Origin: Desulfurivibrionaceae bacterium | GTDB taxonomy: Bacteria > Desulfobacterota > Desulfobulbia > Desulfobulbales > VMSU01 | DNA length: 64,000 bases | NCBI GenBank assembly: GCA_030145275.1 | Contig: JAQYVV010000007.1 | Coordinates: 1-64,000, forward strand | Direction: 5' to 3' | Part shown: positions 16,716-26,226 of the stretch, piece by piece | How positions within the stretch are numbered: position 1 is the first letter of the stretch | How the letters are laid out: every line of letters begins with the position of its first letter | Made by a program: the position numbers and the translations under genes | The notes under the pieces: model-generated | What the model was told of the DNA's origin: nothing | Database searches by the model: none | Seen by the model: the letters and a program-made list of their open reading frames with translations, nothing else

Positions 16716-19241
16716 TCAGCTTGAATAGTATGGCATTTTAGCAAAATTCATATAGGTATAGATGCTGCTCGCTTCAGCAATGACGACTTGCATTTGCTGC
16801 TGGTACTCTTCCGGAGTGGGCAGAGCCCCTATTTTGGCCGTTATTGCAGCAAGTTCTGCCGAGGCCAAAAAGACATTTGTGTTATCACCCATTCTATTTG
16901 GGAAATTTCTAGTTGAGGTGGAGACAACCGTGGCCCCATCAGCCACTCGGGCCTGGTTTCCCATACAAAGTGAACATCCAGGCACCTCTGTCCTGACACC
17001 GGCTCCGCCAAATATAGCATAGAGACCTTTTTCGATCATCTCATGCTCGTCCATTTTGGTTGGTGGAGCCAGCCACAAACGGCTTGGCACATGGGGACTA
17101 CCTTCCAGAAGTTTAGCAGCAGCACGATAATGACCTATATTGGTCATGCATGAGCCGATAAAAACCTCATCCACCTTTGTGCCGCTAAGATCAGAAAGAA
17201 GTTTCACATCGTCTGGATCATTTGGACAGGCCAAAATAGGTTCGCTAATTTCAGCAAGATCTATTTCAAGGATTTCAGCATATTCCGCATCAGAGTCCGG
17301 CTCAAGAAGGACCGGCTCCTCCAACCACTCCTCCATTTCAGACATACGCTGAGTCAGGGTCATGGCATCACCATAGCCTTGGGTAATCATCCACTTCAAA
17401 AGAGCAACGTTTGACTGCAAGAACTCGATAACCGGCTCCTTGTTCAGCCTCACCGTACATGCAGCCGCAGACCGTTCCGCAGAACTGTCGGAAAGCTCAA
17501 AGGCTTGTTCAACGTTCAAGTCGGGCAGACCCTCAATTTCCAGGATACGGCCGGAAAAGACATTTTTCTTGCCCTCCTTGCCAACGGTTAAAAGACCCTT
17601 CTGAATGGCCATATAAGGAATAGCGTTGACCAGATCTCGCAGGGTAATACCTGGTCGTAATTCTCCTTTAAAGCGAACCAAAACAGACTCCGGCATATCA
17701 AGAGGCATGATGCCTAAAGATGCGCCAAAGGCCACCAGGCCGGACCCTGCCGGAAAACTGATACCGATGGGGAAACGGGTGTGCGAGTCTCCTCCGGTAC
17801 CAACCGTATCAGGCAGAGTAAACCTGTTCAACCACGAATGGATAACGCCATCCCTGGGGCGGAGTGCAACTCCTCCCCTGTCTGTCATGAATTTTGGAAG
17901 TGAGTTGTGCATTTGAATGTCAACCAGCTTGGGGTAGGCTGCGGTATGACAAAAGCTCTGCATAACCAGACCGGCTGAGAATTGCAGGCAGGCAAGTTCC
18001 TTCAGTTCATCCCTGGTCATGGCGCCCGTGGTATCCTGGGAACCCACGGTTGTCATTTTGGGTTCACAATAGGCGCCGGGTCGCACCCCTGCCATCCCAC
18101 TGGCTTTACCAACAATCTTCTGCGCCAGGGTGTACCCTCTGTTTGACTCCTCAGGAGGCAGCGGCCGGACAAAAACATCACTTGCCTCTTTGCCGAGGGC
18201 GACACGAACCTTGTCTGTTAGGGCGCGGCCAATAATCAGGGGGATCCTGCCTCCGGCCCTTACTTCGTCAGCAAGAGTCGAGGGTCTTAGCTTGAAACTG
18301 ACGAGATCATTGCCAGCTTCATCAATAATCCGGCCTTCGTAAGGCAGGATGTGGACAATATCACCCATGGCCAGCTTGCTCACATCACATTCAATCGGCA
18401 GGGCACCGGAATCTTCGGCTGTATTAAAAAATATTGGCGCTATTTTGCCTCCCAAAACAACCCCGCCCTTCTTTTTATTTGGCACATAAGGAATGTCTTG
18501 ACCCATATGCCAAAGCACCGAGTTTATAGCAGATTTTCGTGACGAACCCGTACCGACAACATCACCAACAAAAGCCAAGGGATGTCCCTTCTTTTTCAAC
18601 TCCTCTATGGTTGCAAGCCCCTCAGGCATCTTACTACTGAGCATGGTTTGTGCGTGCAGAGGTATATCAGGACGACTCCAGGCTGCAGAGGCCGGCGAGA
18701 AATCGTCAGTATTAGTCTCGCCGTTCACCTTAAATATGGTCACGGTAATTTTTTCGGATAACGGCTCACCCCCCGTAAACCATGCGGCTTCAGCCCATGC
18801 ATCAACAACCTGCTGGGCATACTGATTATCCTTTGCCTTCCTCACTACATCCTTGTAGGCATCATAAACAAGAACTATCTTGCTCAGAGCGGTTGCAGCC
18901 CTTGCAGCTGTCTCTTCGCCTTCGAGAAGATCGATAAGCGGCTTAATATTATAGCCTCCACCCATGGTACCGAGTAAGAAGGTGGCCTGCTTACTATCCA
19001 AAGAATTTATTTTCAACTCCCCTGAAGCGACCCGGCTTAAAAACAGTGCTTTGACCTTAGCAGCCTCATCGACACCTGGAGGCACACGGTTGCTGAGAAG
19101 CTCGACAAGAAAATCAGTTTCCCCGGCTGGCTGATTTTCAAGCAGACCAACAAGTTCTTCCACCTGAGCAGCATCCAGCACCAAAGGCGGCAACCCTTCC
19201 GCTTTTCTTTCTTCAAGATGTTTTCGATATGCCTCTATCAT
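16716..19241 (-). CDS. acnB: Aconitate hydratase B
   Basis: 841 residues, normal AcnB length. The HEAT-like N-terminal domain ([20 protein letters not shown] onward) is followed by the swivel domain ([20 protein letters not shown]) and the catalytic domains with the Fe-S ligand cysteines, seen in [20 protein letters not shown] and [33 protein letters not shown] is the conserved catalytic region. It interconverts citrate and isocitrate and may also act on 2-methylisocitrate. Bicistronic context is absent: it is a single gene with its own upstream region. Confidence 0.96.
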   Translation of the reverse strand: MIEAYRKHLEERKAEGLPPLVLDAAQVEELVGLLENQPAGETDFLVELLSNRVPPGVDEAAKVKALFLSRVASGELKINSLDSKQATFLLGTMGGGYNIKPLIDLLEGEETAARAATALSKIVLVYDAYKDVVRKAKDNQYAQQVVDAWAEAAWFTGGEPLSEKITVTIFKVNGETNTDDFSPASAAWSRPDIPLHAQTMLSSKMPEGLATIEELKKKGHPLAFVGDVVGTGSSRKSAINSVLWHMGQDIPYVPNKKKGGVVLGGKIAPIFFNTAEDSGALPIECDVSKLAMGDIVHILPYEGRIIDEAGNDLVSFKLRPSTLADEVRAGGRIPLIIGRALTDKVRVALGKEASDVFVRPLPPEESNRGYTLAQKIVGKASGMAGVRPGAYCEPKMTTVGSQDTTGAMTRDELKELACLQFSAGLVMQSFCHTAAYPKLVDIQMHNSLPKFMTDRGGVALRPRDGVIHSWLNRFTLPDTVGTGGDSHTRFPIGISFPAGSGLVAFGASLGIMPLDMPESVLVRFKGELRPGITLRDLVNAIPYMAIQKGLLTVGKEGKKNVFSGRILEIEGLPDLNVEQAFELSDSSAERSAAACTVRLNKEPVIEFLQSNVALLKWMITQGYGDAMTLTQRMSEMEEWLEEPVLLEPDSDAEYAEILEIDLAEISEPILACPNDPDDVKLLSDLSGTKVDEVFIGSCMTNIGHYRAAAKLLEGSPHVPSRLWLAPPTKMDEHEMIEKGLYAIFGGAGVRTEVPGCSLCMGNQARVADGATVVSTSTRNFPNRMGDNTNVFLASAELAAITAKIGALPTPEEYQQQMQVVIAEASSIYTYMNFAKMPYYSS

Positions 19242-19299
19242 AACAGTACTCCCATTTCAGTCACCTTGGAGATCCCGCAGAACCCCAAGTCTTTTTTGT

Positions 19300-19321
19300 A
19301 TAATACTTACATTTTGTAAGT
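19300..19321 (-). promoter_or_regulatory. Possible acnB promoter with overlapping dyad ACTTAC/GTAAGT
   Basis: On the - strand a TATTAT -10-like box (19305-19300) lies beside the perfect dyad ACTTAC-ATTTT-GTAAGT (19305-19321), 59-80 nt upstream of the acnB start. A dyad here is well placed for a repressor. No good -35 is seen, so the assignment is weak. Confidence 0.3.
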
Positions 19322-19419
19322 AAGAATAAGCTTTTGATTGTTAATTCAAAAAGGACTTTATAAATAAGATGGTTCCTTTTTTCAATTAAAAAGCCAAAAG
19401 AGCTCTTTATTCATGGTTC

Positions 19420-19448
19420 TTGACAGGACCACACAAATAACTTTATAT
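19420..19448 (+). promoter_or_regulatory. Sigma-70 promoter of tatBC
   Basis: TTGACA (19420-19425), 17-nt spacer, TTATAT (19443-19448), 63 nt before the tatB ATG. Confidence 0.65.
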
Positions 19449-19510
19449 GCGCCTTTGCATATTATTTTCTAAGAAGTATTTATTAACCGTTACCTCAAGG
19501 GCAAATTACA

Positions 19511-19909
19511 ATGTTTGGCATTGGTCTTCCAGAAATGATCCTCATAATGGCTGTAGCTCTCATTGTGGTCGGTCCCGACAAATTGCCGGAACTGGCTAAG
19601 ACCTTGGGCCGGCAGTTTATTGAGCTAAAAAAAGCGGCCACTTCTCTGAAAGAAAACTTCACGGAAGAGATGGGGGATGACCTAAAACCATGGGAAGATA
19701 CAACCCAAGACAACCCACAAATAGAGACTCTCTTAAAAGACAATTTTGAACAGTCCCAACCTTCGGGAACCACAGAACCTGACGAGTCAGACGAAGCAAA
19801 CGAAGCAAACGAAGCAGAAAACACCTCTAACCCAAAATATCCTCCACAAACCGAGGAACCAGCAGAAAAAAAACCAGAGAGCCAGACACCCGATGACCTC
19901 GGCCAGTAA
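19511..19909 (+). CDS. tatB: Twin-arginine translocase subunit TatB/TatA
   Basis: 132 residues. [20 protein letters not shown] forms the short N-terminal membrane helix, followed by the [15 protein letters not shown] amphipathic helix. The N-terminal FGIGLPE and the long acidic tail (residues about 45-132) point to TatB rather than the shorter TatA, though some deltaproteobacterial proteins are intermediate. The tail includes a three-fold EANEANEAE microrepeat coded by GAAGCAAAC units, a potential slippage site. It overlaps tatC by 17 nt. Confidence 0.88.
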   Translation: MFGIGLPEMILIMAVALIVVGPDKLPELAKTLGRQFIELKKAATSLKENFTEEMGDDLKPWEDTTQDNPQIETLLKDNFEQSQPSGTTEPDESDEANEANEAENTSNPKYPPQTEEPAEKKPESQTPDDLGQ

Positions 19910-20621
19910 CCATTTCAGCTCACACCTCCATGAGTTGCGCCAGAGAGTGCTCATCTCTTTTATTGCCATTACCCTCTTCAGCGGCATCAGCTATATGTTC
20001 AGGGTACCCCTTGCCGACTTTTTCGTGGCCCCCCTGTTTAAAGCCTATCCTGATCTCGCCACCCTAATCTACACCAATCTCACCGAGGCTTTGTTCAGCT
20101 ATATCAAGCTAGCTCTCTTGGTCGGCATAATTACCAGCTTCCCAATCCTCTGCTATCAGAGCTGGATGTATATTGCTCCCGGCCTCCATAACAACGAACA
20201 AAAAACCGTTTTTCTGATTGTCTTTTGCGCCTCTTTCCTTTTTGCCGGGGGGGCAGCTTTTGCTTTTTTTATAGTCCTTCCCGAGACTTTGGGATTTTTT
20301 ATGAGTTTTGCCGATGAGAACATCCAACCTAAACCTAAGTTCGGAGCATATTTAACCTTTGTGGCCCGAACCTCTCTCGCCTTTGGTCTGGCCTTTGAAA
20401 TTCCTTTTCTGATGGTCGCCTCCGCTAAAATTGGCTGGATCAAAAAAGTATATTTTATCAAGAAACGTCCCTATTTTTATATTGCCATACTGGTGCTCTC
20501 CTTTCTGCTCACCACAGGTGATATTATTGCCACAATTCTTCTTGCCTTTCCTCTCTTTGCTCTATATGAATTCGGCATTATAATAATGCATCTTTTCCTC
20601 AGAAAGGTAAGCGCTCCATGA
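19893..20621 (+). CDS. tatC: Twin-arginine translocase subunit TatC
   Basis: 242 residues from ATG 19893, inside the tatB end (translational coupling); the longer frame to 19746 is the out-of-frame shadow of the TatB tail. [16 protein letters not shown] with the conserved HL-x-E-LR-x-[15 protein letters not shown] loop, [18 protein letters not shown] and [20 protein letters not shown] are diagnostic TatC elements; six helices are predicted. It recognises twin-arginine signal peptides. The last four residues VSAP and the stop codon come from repeat A4, so the C-terminal tail has been cut by the element. Confidence 0.94.
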   Translation: MTSASNHFSSHLHELRQRVLISFIAITLFSGISYMFRVPLADFFVAPLFKAYPDLATLIYTNLTEALFSYIKLALLVGIITSFPILCYQSWMYIAPGLHNNEQKTVFLIVFCASFLFAGGAAFAFFIVLPETLGFFMSFADENIQPKPKFGAYLTFVARTSLAFGLAFEIPFLMVASAKIGWIKKVYFIKKRPYFYIAILVLSFLLTTGDIIATILLAFPLFALYEFGIIIMHLFLRKVSAP

Positions 20622-20760
20622 ACACCCCGCTGCACGTGATCGACCCCCGTGATATACAGGGGGTATAATCGCGTGGCTCGATCACGCACATCGGGGTGCC
20701 CCTGAAACGCATACGGACTCGGGGTCATGCAATCTTGGGTGTACTTAATTAATCACTAAC
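20607..20760 (+). repeat. Family A palindromic element, copy A4 (full length)
   Basis: GTAAGCGCTCCATGAACACC at the left; the right end is CACTAAC instead of CGCTAAC. Apart from a few substitutions (CGCATAC at the core end) it is nearly identical to A1 over 150 bp, which suggests recent spread or gene conversion. The first 15 bases are in the tatC coding sequence. Confidence 0.92.
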
Positions 20761-20830
20761 TCAGAAAGAGATAAGCGCCCGGTCTCCGCGCTTCCCTGAG
20801 CGCAGCAACTCTTCGAAAAATCTTCTGAGA

Positions 20831-20859
20831 TTGACTTTTGACCTGGCTTTTACTATTAT
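20831..20859 (+). promoter_or_regulatory. Sigma-70 promoter of purA
   Basis: TTGACT (20831-20836), 17-nt spacer, TATTAT (20854-20859). A perfect hairpin GCATAAAAC/GTTTTATGC (20923-20950) and a shortened B element lie in the transcribed leader before the purA ATG. Confidence 0.6.
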
Positions 20860-20966
20860 GCGCAACCGTTAAAACGATTCGATCAAATCCATATTGTTAT
20901 TAAAGCGGCATTACTGCGAATCGCATAAAACCGACACCGATGTTTTATGCTGGATAATTCCCAGCC

Positions 20967-22296
<1,330 letters not shown>

Positions 22297-22299
22297 GCT

Positions 22300-22408
22300 G
22301 TAGGCGTTTACCTGCACCTCATCTTTCCCCGTTTGCGCCTTTTCGTATAGAGGGGCTATACTTCAAAGGCACAAACGAACAAATCCAAGGCACAGGTAAA
22401 CGCCCTAC
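22300..22408 (+). repeat. Family C palindromic element, copy C4
   Basis: GTAGGCGTTTACCTG...CAGGTAAACGCCCTAC outer arms with one bulged base, and inner arms CGTTTGCGCCTTT...AAAGGCACAAACG. It starts 3 nt after the purA stop codon. Confidence 0.85.
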
Positions 22409-22452
22409 CCCTTTCAGCCAATATAGATAAATCTATAGCAATTCCCCAACCG

Positions 22453-22560
22453 GTAAATGTTCAGATGTGCCGCAGATGTGCGCAAACAGGCCGCACAGCA
22501 ATACACCCCGTATGCTGTGCGGCCTGTTTGCGTGCAGATGTGGTGCAGCTGAGCATTTAC
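22453..22560. repeat. Family C palindromic element, copy C3
   Basis: GTAAATGTTCAG...CTGAGCATTTAC ends with a long inner stem, GCGCAAACAGGCCGCACAGC against GCTGTGCGGCCTGTTTGCG. Its right end touches the stop codon (22563-22561) of the leftward lipoprotein gene. C3 and C4 therefore cap two convergent genes. Confidence 0.88.
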
Positions 22561-23202
22561 CTACCTTTTTACATATCTGGAGCCAGCTATCACATCTGCC
22601 ATATCAACGGCTATCTGGGCTATCATATTCTCCAAAACCTGTCCGGCATTCGCCCTTTTTATCGGGGCCATCGACAAAGACGCAACAGCTCTCTGCAGAA
22701 AACCTGTATCAGGAAAGTCCATGGGTTGGTCCATGTTCTGGCCAATAGACCAAACGGTATTGCCACTCTCCACATTTAAAAGCCTTATTACCATCTCAAC
22801 TCTGGCCCCGCCCAACTCTGTCCCTTCAAGGGCATAGTTGACAATGCCTGCCAAGACCAGATCGGTTCCGGCACGTTTGCCGGCCTCAATGGCCTGTTGG
22901 AAATCGCCGTAGGCCCCTTTGATCTGCTTTACTCTCGGAAAAGTTCTCTTACCTAAAAAAACATCTCTAAACAGTCCCGCCACCTGTTCTGCCTGGACTG
23001 GCCCCATATTGTCGGGAACAATAAAAGAGGGAATCCCGATTGAGGCATTTTTATAGGGCTTAATCGACATAGGATGAACGTAAACAACCGGCGCCCCTTT
23101 TCGAACCTCTGATTGCGCCATTGACTGTCTTTCGGTCATCGTAGCACAGCCAGGCAAAAGAAAAACCAGCGCCAGCAAAATGATCACATTTTTTATACTC
23201 AT
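22561..23202 (-). CDS. Lipoprotein, possibly CsgG/LpoB-like
   Basis: 213 residues. Signal peptide with lipobox LLPGCA (Cys about residue 19) and GGAGA ribosome binding site. The rest is soluble: PVVYVHPMSIKPYKNASIGI, a strand-helix pattern through AGKRAGTDLVLAGIVNYALE and VEMVIRLLNVESGNTVWSIG. That last type of segment (a marker of CsgG/LpoB/FlgO-like folds) suggests the same superfamily as its neighbours, but the assignment is tentative. It is the last gene of a leftward lipoprotein cluster (25563-22561). Confidence 0.6.
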   Translation of the reverse strand: MSIKNVIILLALVFLLPGCATMTERQSMAQSEVRKGAPVVYVHPMSIKPYKNASIGIPSFIVPDNMGPVQAEQVAGLFRDVFLGKRTFPRVKQIKGAYGDFQQAIEAGKRAGTDLVLAGIVNYALEGTELGGARVEMVIRLLNVESGNTVWSIGQNMDQPMDFPDTGFLQRAVASLSMAPIKRANAGQVLENMIAQIAVDMADVIAGSRYVKR

Positions 23203-23233
23203 AGTATCTCCATTATATACATGACCGATTAAA

Positions 23234-23349
23234 CTAATCCGGATAAACCGGAAATAAGTGCCTTAACAGTAGAGGGCAACGTGTTTATTTGAAAATACTT
23301 TTTAGCATTTCGTGTTTTTTATGGCAGAAATTCAGGGCTAAGGCACTAA
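23234..23349 (+). repeat. Family B palindromic element, copy B3
   Basis: CTAA at 23234-23237 and 23346-23349. TCCGG ATAAA CCGGA left hairpin, AAGTGCCTTAACAG left arm, GCTAAGGCAC right arm. The interior (GAGGGCAACGTGTTTATTTG, ATGGCAGAAATTCAGGG) matches B6 rather than B2/B4/B5, defining a second interior subtype. Confidence 0.92.
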
Positions 23350-23426
23350 AAAGTTGCTTCGGTGCACTCCTTAAGTGTGTTATCGTCCAAAACAGCAGTT
23401 GCCTTTCAACTTTCATCTAACATCTT

Positions 23427-24137
23427 TCACCTCTCATACGCAGACAACCGGGCATCAAAAATCCCACCTGAGTCAGAAAGCAGGTAATTTATGGCTGTAG
23501 TGCGCTGAAGCTCCATGCCGGCAACCGAGAAAACCTCTTGGGAGAGAGCATCAAGAAATTTCACATTAATAATGACTGTTTCCGGGGTCAGAGCGTAGGT
23601 ACCTGCCACAATAACATCACATTCATGCTCCTGGGCCAGCCGTTTCACATCCCGACTCAAAATAAGTTCCCCATAATTATCCTTTATCAGCACAGCAGAT
23701 ATTTTCCTGATCTCTTCAATTCCATATCCATGCTGAAAAAGCCTGGTGGCCAATGCCTCACTAAGAGTCCTACCAAATTTTGAGGTTGTGTGAAGATTCT
23801 CCAGATCAACCAAGGTCGTTAGAACAAGCTTCTCCCCCTTTCCGAAGGATTTTCTTCGATTTGTCACCAACTGACTGGCAAGTTCTTCACCAATACCAAA
23901 AAAATCCGGCGACACTACCGACACAGCCCCACCTCTTTCTATGCTACTGCAACCTGGGCCAATAAAGAGCAGCGCAACTAGCACAAGAAGCCATGCTTTT
24001 CTCTTTCCTGATCCGGATGAACCGGAAATAAGTACCTTAGCAGTAGATGCAACACCCTTAAATGGATACACTTTCTTAATTTCTTGCCATAAAAAACACG
24101 AAAATGATTCATAAGGTACTAAACGCTTAATCGCCAT
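23427..24137 (-). CDS. FlgO-family outer-membrane lipoprotein with a repeat-derived insertion in its signal peptide
   Basis: 236 residues from ATG 24137 (GGAGATAATT upstream, 2 nt after the previous stop). The body is a FlgO domain: ASQLVTNRRKSFG, LVLTTLVDLENLHTTSKFGR, a helix SEALATRLFQHGYGIEEIRK, then LAQEHECDVIVAGTYALTPE. A hydrophobic core and lipobox FIGPGC (Cys 63) prove a lipoprotein origin, but about residues 6-44 are encoded by B4 read backwards. Removing 111 nt rejoins MAIKRL to GKRKAWLLVLVALLFIGPGC, a perfect signal. The gene is open through the insert. Whether the extended protein is exported, or an internal GTG is used, cannot be told. FlgO proteins support flagellar outer-membrane assembly in vibrios. 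Confidence 0.75.
   Translation of the reverse strand: MAIKRLVPYESFSCFLWQEIKKVYPFKGVASTAKVLISGSSGSGKRKAWLLVLVALLFIGPGCSSIERGGAVSVVSPDFFGIGEELASQLVTNRRKSFGKGEKLVLTTLVDLENLHTTSKFGRTLSEALATRLFQHGYGIEEIRKISAVLIKDNYGELILSRDVKRLAQEHECDVIVAGTYALTPETVIINVKFLDALSQEVFSVAGMELQRTTAINYLLSDSGGIFDARLSAYER
24008..24122 (+). repeat. Family B palindromic element, copy B4, inside a coding sequence
   Basis: Right border CTAA at 24119-24122, left border CTGA at 24008-24011. TCCGG ATGAA CCGGA hairpin and GTACCTTA/TAAGGTAC arms. The element plus one border copy is 111 nt, a multiple of three, and the - strand frame used by the host gene has no stop codon. Confidence 0.9.
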
Positions 24138-24139
24138 AA

Positions 24140-24448
24140 TTATCTCCGTCCCTCAATGATTGCATCTGACTTTTCGTACCCATTTTGGGCCATATTTTTC
24201 AGTTCTGGGCTCGCTGCACTAGCTGACACTAAGGAAAACTGCTGCCTGGCCAGTTCATATCGGCCCTTTTCCATATACTCCATCGCCAGCAAATATCTCT
24301 CCTGGGAATATTTCTCCATGTCCTGCCGCTCGGCAAAAGGCTTGTTCTGCTGCCATGGTACACAGGCAGAACAAAAGACCAAAAAAAACAAAAAAAACGC
24401 TGCTTTTTTTAACAATGCTTCCATAAAATCCACCTTTTTCACTGCCAT
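24140..24448 (-). CDS. Small lipoprotein with tetratricopeptide-like helices
   Basis: 102 residues. Its ATG overlaps the stop of the upstream FlgO-like gene (TAATG). After a basic head (MAVKKVDFMEALLKK) there is a hydrophobic stretch and lipobox FCSACV (Cys about 29). The mature part, SQERYLLAMEYMEKGRYELA followed by RQQFSLVSASAASPELKNMA, has the residue spacing of a TPR pair. It is probably an outer-membrane partner of the two FlgO-like proteins that flank it. Confidence 0.7.
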   Translation of the reverse strand: MAVKKVDFMEALLKKAAFFLFFLVFCSACVPWQQNKPFAERQDMEKYSQERYLLAMEYMEKGRYELARQQFSLVSASAASPELKNMAQNGYEKSDAIIEGRR

Positions 24449-25200
24449 TAATTATTTTCCTGAAATGCCTGCACACTGACCTTACTGCCTCTTCTCGGCG
24501 GCGTACTTTCATCAGCGAGAAGGCCCTTGGTCATAGGATCAAGTTCAAATACCAAATTAGCCTGGGAGAGGACCATGCCGTCCGTATTTCTTAGCAATCT
24601 GGCGTTCAGAAGAATTTGACCATCAGAATATGTATAGGTACCAACAACTGTTGCATGGGCTGAATGAATATAGCTGAGCTCTGCCATGTTTCGGGATAGA
24701 GCATACTCCCCCTGATTTTCATGAATCATCAACCCAGGAGTCTTCCTAACGTCAATGACTTCAACACCAGCCATTTGCAGTTCTCCGATTAACTGTTCCC
24801 CTATATATCTACCAAGTGAAGAAATTTGATATAGATTATTTAAGTTCACAAAACTACTCACCGTAACAACATACTCTTCTGCAATACTTTCAACTGGATT
24901 CTTGATAAGCTGGAGACAAAGCTCCCGCACCCTCATTTTCAACTCATTTGCCTCCTCGGCAGGAATAGAGTGCTCCTGAATCTCCTTCTTAGGCAAAGCA
25001 AAAAAGGAGAGATAATCCCAAAGTTTTTTCGTATCTTCTTGAGGCAAAAAAACCTTTTCGGTACGATACACATAATCACCAGGCATAGCGTGAGCATCGT
25101 GATAGACAAACCTTTCTTCCTGGAGGGCCAGGCTATCTCCTGCTTCAATAAAACACGCAAAAAGCAGAACTCCAATAACTACAATGAACACCTTTTTCAT
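24448..25200 (-). CDS. FlgO-family exported protein
   Basis: 250 residues with a good site (GAGGAGATAAAG before ATG). Signal peptide MKKVFIVVIGVLLFACFIEA, cleaved near residue 20-25; the ACF/EAG region is not a clear lipobox. The FlgO-like region includes YVVTVSSFVNLNNLYQISSL, GRYIGEQLIGELQMAGVEVI, LSRNMAELSYIHSAHATVVG and LNARLLRNTDGMVLSQANLV, the same order of elements as in the gene at 23427. First gene of the main leftward operon, with repeat C1 upstream. Confidence 0.75.
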   Translation of the reverse strand: MKKVFIVVIGVLLFACFIEAGDSLALQEERFVYHDAHAMPGDYVYRTEKVFLPQEDTKKLWDYLSFFALPKKEIQEHSIPAEEANELKMRVRELCLQLIKNPVESIAEEYVVTVSSFVNLNNLYQISSLGRYIGEQLIGELQMAGVEVIDVRKTPGLMIHENQGEYALSRNMAELSYIHSAHATVVGTYTYSDGQILLNARLLRNTDGMVLSQANLVFELDPMTKGLLADESTPPRRGSKVSVQAFQENN

Positions 25201-25272
25201 CTTTATCTCCTCATCTGATTATCACAATCTCTTTACAGAAAAACGCCACTTTCTTATAATATAAATTACTTC

Positions 25273-25379
25273 GTAGCTGTTCGGTAGCGCTCCATATTCG
25301 TTCATTTGGGACTTCGAAGTATACCAGTGTATTCGAGAAGGCAAAAATGGGCGAAGATGGGGCGCTACCGAACAGCTAC
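25273..25379. repeat. Family C palindromic element, copy C1
   Basis: Perfect 18-bp ends GTAGCTGTTCGGTAGCGC / GCGCTACCGAACAGCTAC over 107 bp, with interior CATATTCGTTCATTTGGGAC and GGGCGAAGATGG shared with C2. It begins 1 nt after the stop codon of the 60-residue lipoprotein gene and lies in front of the FlgO-like gene. Confidence 0.92.
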
Positions 25380-25380
25380 C

Positions 25381-25563
25381 CTACTCCAACCTTCCAGCGG
25401 GAAACACAACCGGTTCATATCGGTCAATCTCAACCGTTGGCAAGACCACCTCAACTTGTCTGTCATATGCTGACCAAGCAAGCTTTCCCGGCGCACAGCC
25501 AACAAGCAAAAACAACCCAGCTAATAATAAACATATTTTTCCCAGCACCTTCCCTTCCGACAT
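25381..25563 (-). CDS. Small lipoprotein
   Basis: 60 residues from ATG 25563 (AAGG 8 nt upstream); a longer frame from 25599 lacks a ribosome binding site. MSEGKVLGKICLLLAGLFLL is followed by the lipobox VGCAP (Cys about 23) and a short mature part, GKLAWSAYDRQVEVVLPTVE then IDRYEPVVFPAGRLE. No family recognised. Position at the head of the FlgO-like cluster suggests a shared outer-membrane role. Confidence 0.65.
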   Translation of the reverse strand: MSEGKVLGKICLLLAGLFLLVGCAPGKLAWSAYDRQVEVVLPTVEIDRYEPVVFPAGRLE

Positions 25564-25950
25564 AGATAGTACCTTCAACAAATATTTTTTTTGCGTCACT
25601 TTTTTGACTCCTTGTGCTTATTCAGTCATCTATCGTTAGGCAAATCTTGCCCATCCTTGCGTGCTTCCACCTTACTTTCAACGAGCAATCATCCGTAAAC
25701 ACAACGATACAAAAGGAAACGACTACATTGAGCCCCAAGCGGTCTCTTTTGGCATCATAAACAGTGCATTTTCTGTGCCAAAAAAAAATATTGCCAATAT
25801 CTCAAAAAAGATTATATTTGTTCGGTTCAGCTCGAACTTTTGATAGCTGCAAAAAAGATCTCCTGCAGCATCACGGCTGACTGACTTATCAATGGAATAC
25901 CCGCACGGTCCACGCACCCGTGGTTTACAACATAGGAGGAAGCATAAGAT
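25564..25950. other. Intergenic region upstream of rpoZ
   Basis: Divergent region between the lipoprotein cluster and rpoZ. It should hold both promoters, but no convincing pair of boxes was identified. A sigma-54-like TTGGCAT...GTGCA at about 25747 has the wrong spacing. No repeat element is present. Confidence 0.4.
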
Positions 25951-26226
25951 ATGGCACGAATTACCGTAGAAGATTGTCTCAAGCAAACAGGACATGAGAA
26001 CCGTTTTTCTTTAATCCACTTGGCTCTGGCACGAGTAAAGCAACATCGTGAGGGACATCCTGTCCTGGTGGAAGGCAAGAACAAGGAAATTGTTATGGCT
26101 CTACGTGAAATTGCAGCTGGCGTCATTTCACCCAAAAACATTCATAACTTCACTAAAGAAGCATTGGAAGAAGAGATTGTCGACGATGTTGCTGGTGAGG
26201 AAGAAGGCACAGAAAGTTCAAACTGA
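25951..26226 (+). CDS. rpoZ: RNA polymerase omega subunit
   Basis: 91 residues with TAGGAGGAAGCATAAG before the ATG. MARITVEDCLKQTGHENRFS, LIHLALARVKQHREG and KNKEIVMALREIAAGVI match omega, which helps assemble beta-prime and supports ppGpp binding. An acidic tail ends the protein. It overlaps dnaJ by 1 nt. The neighbouring dksA (27953) makes a stringent-response theme in this region. Confidence 0.93.
   Translation: MARITVEDCLKQTGHENRFSLIHLALARVKQHREGHPVLVEGKNKEIVMALREIAAGVISPKNIHNFTKEALEEEIVDDVAGEEEGTESSN

Noticed and set aside
25740..25770. Sigma-54-like TTGGCAT...GTGCA before rpoZ
   Set aside because: The distance between the GG and GC elements is 3 nt too long for a sigma-54 promoter.
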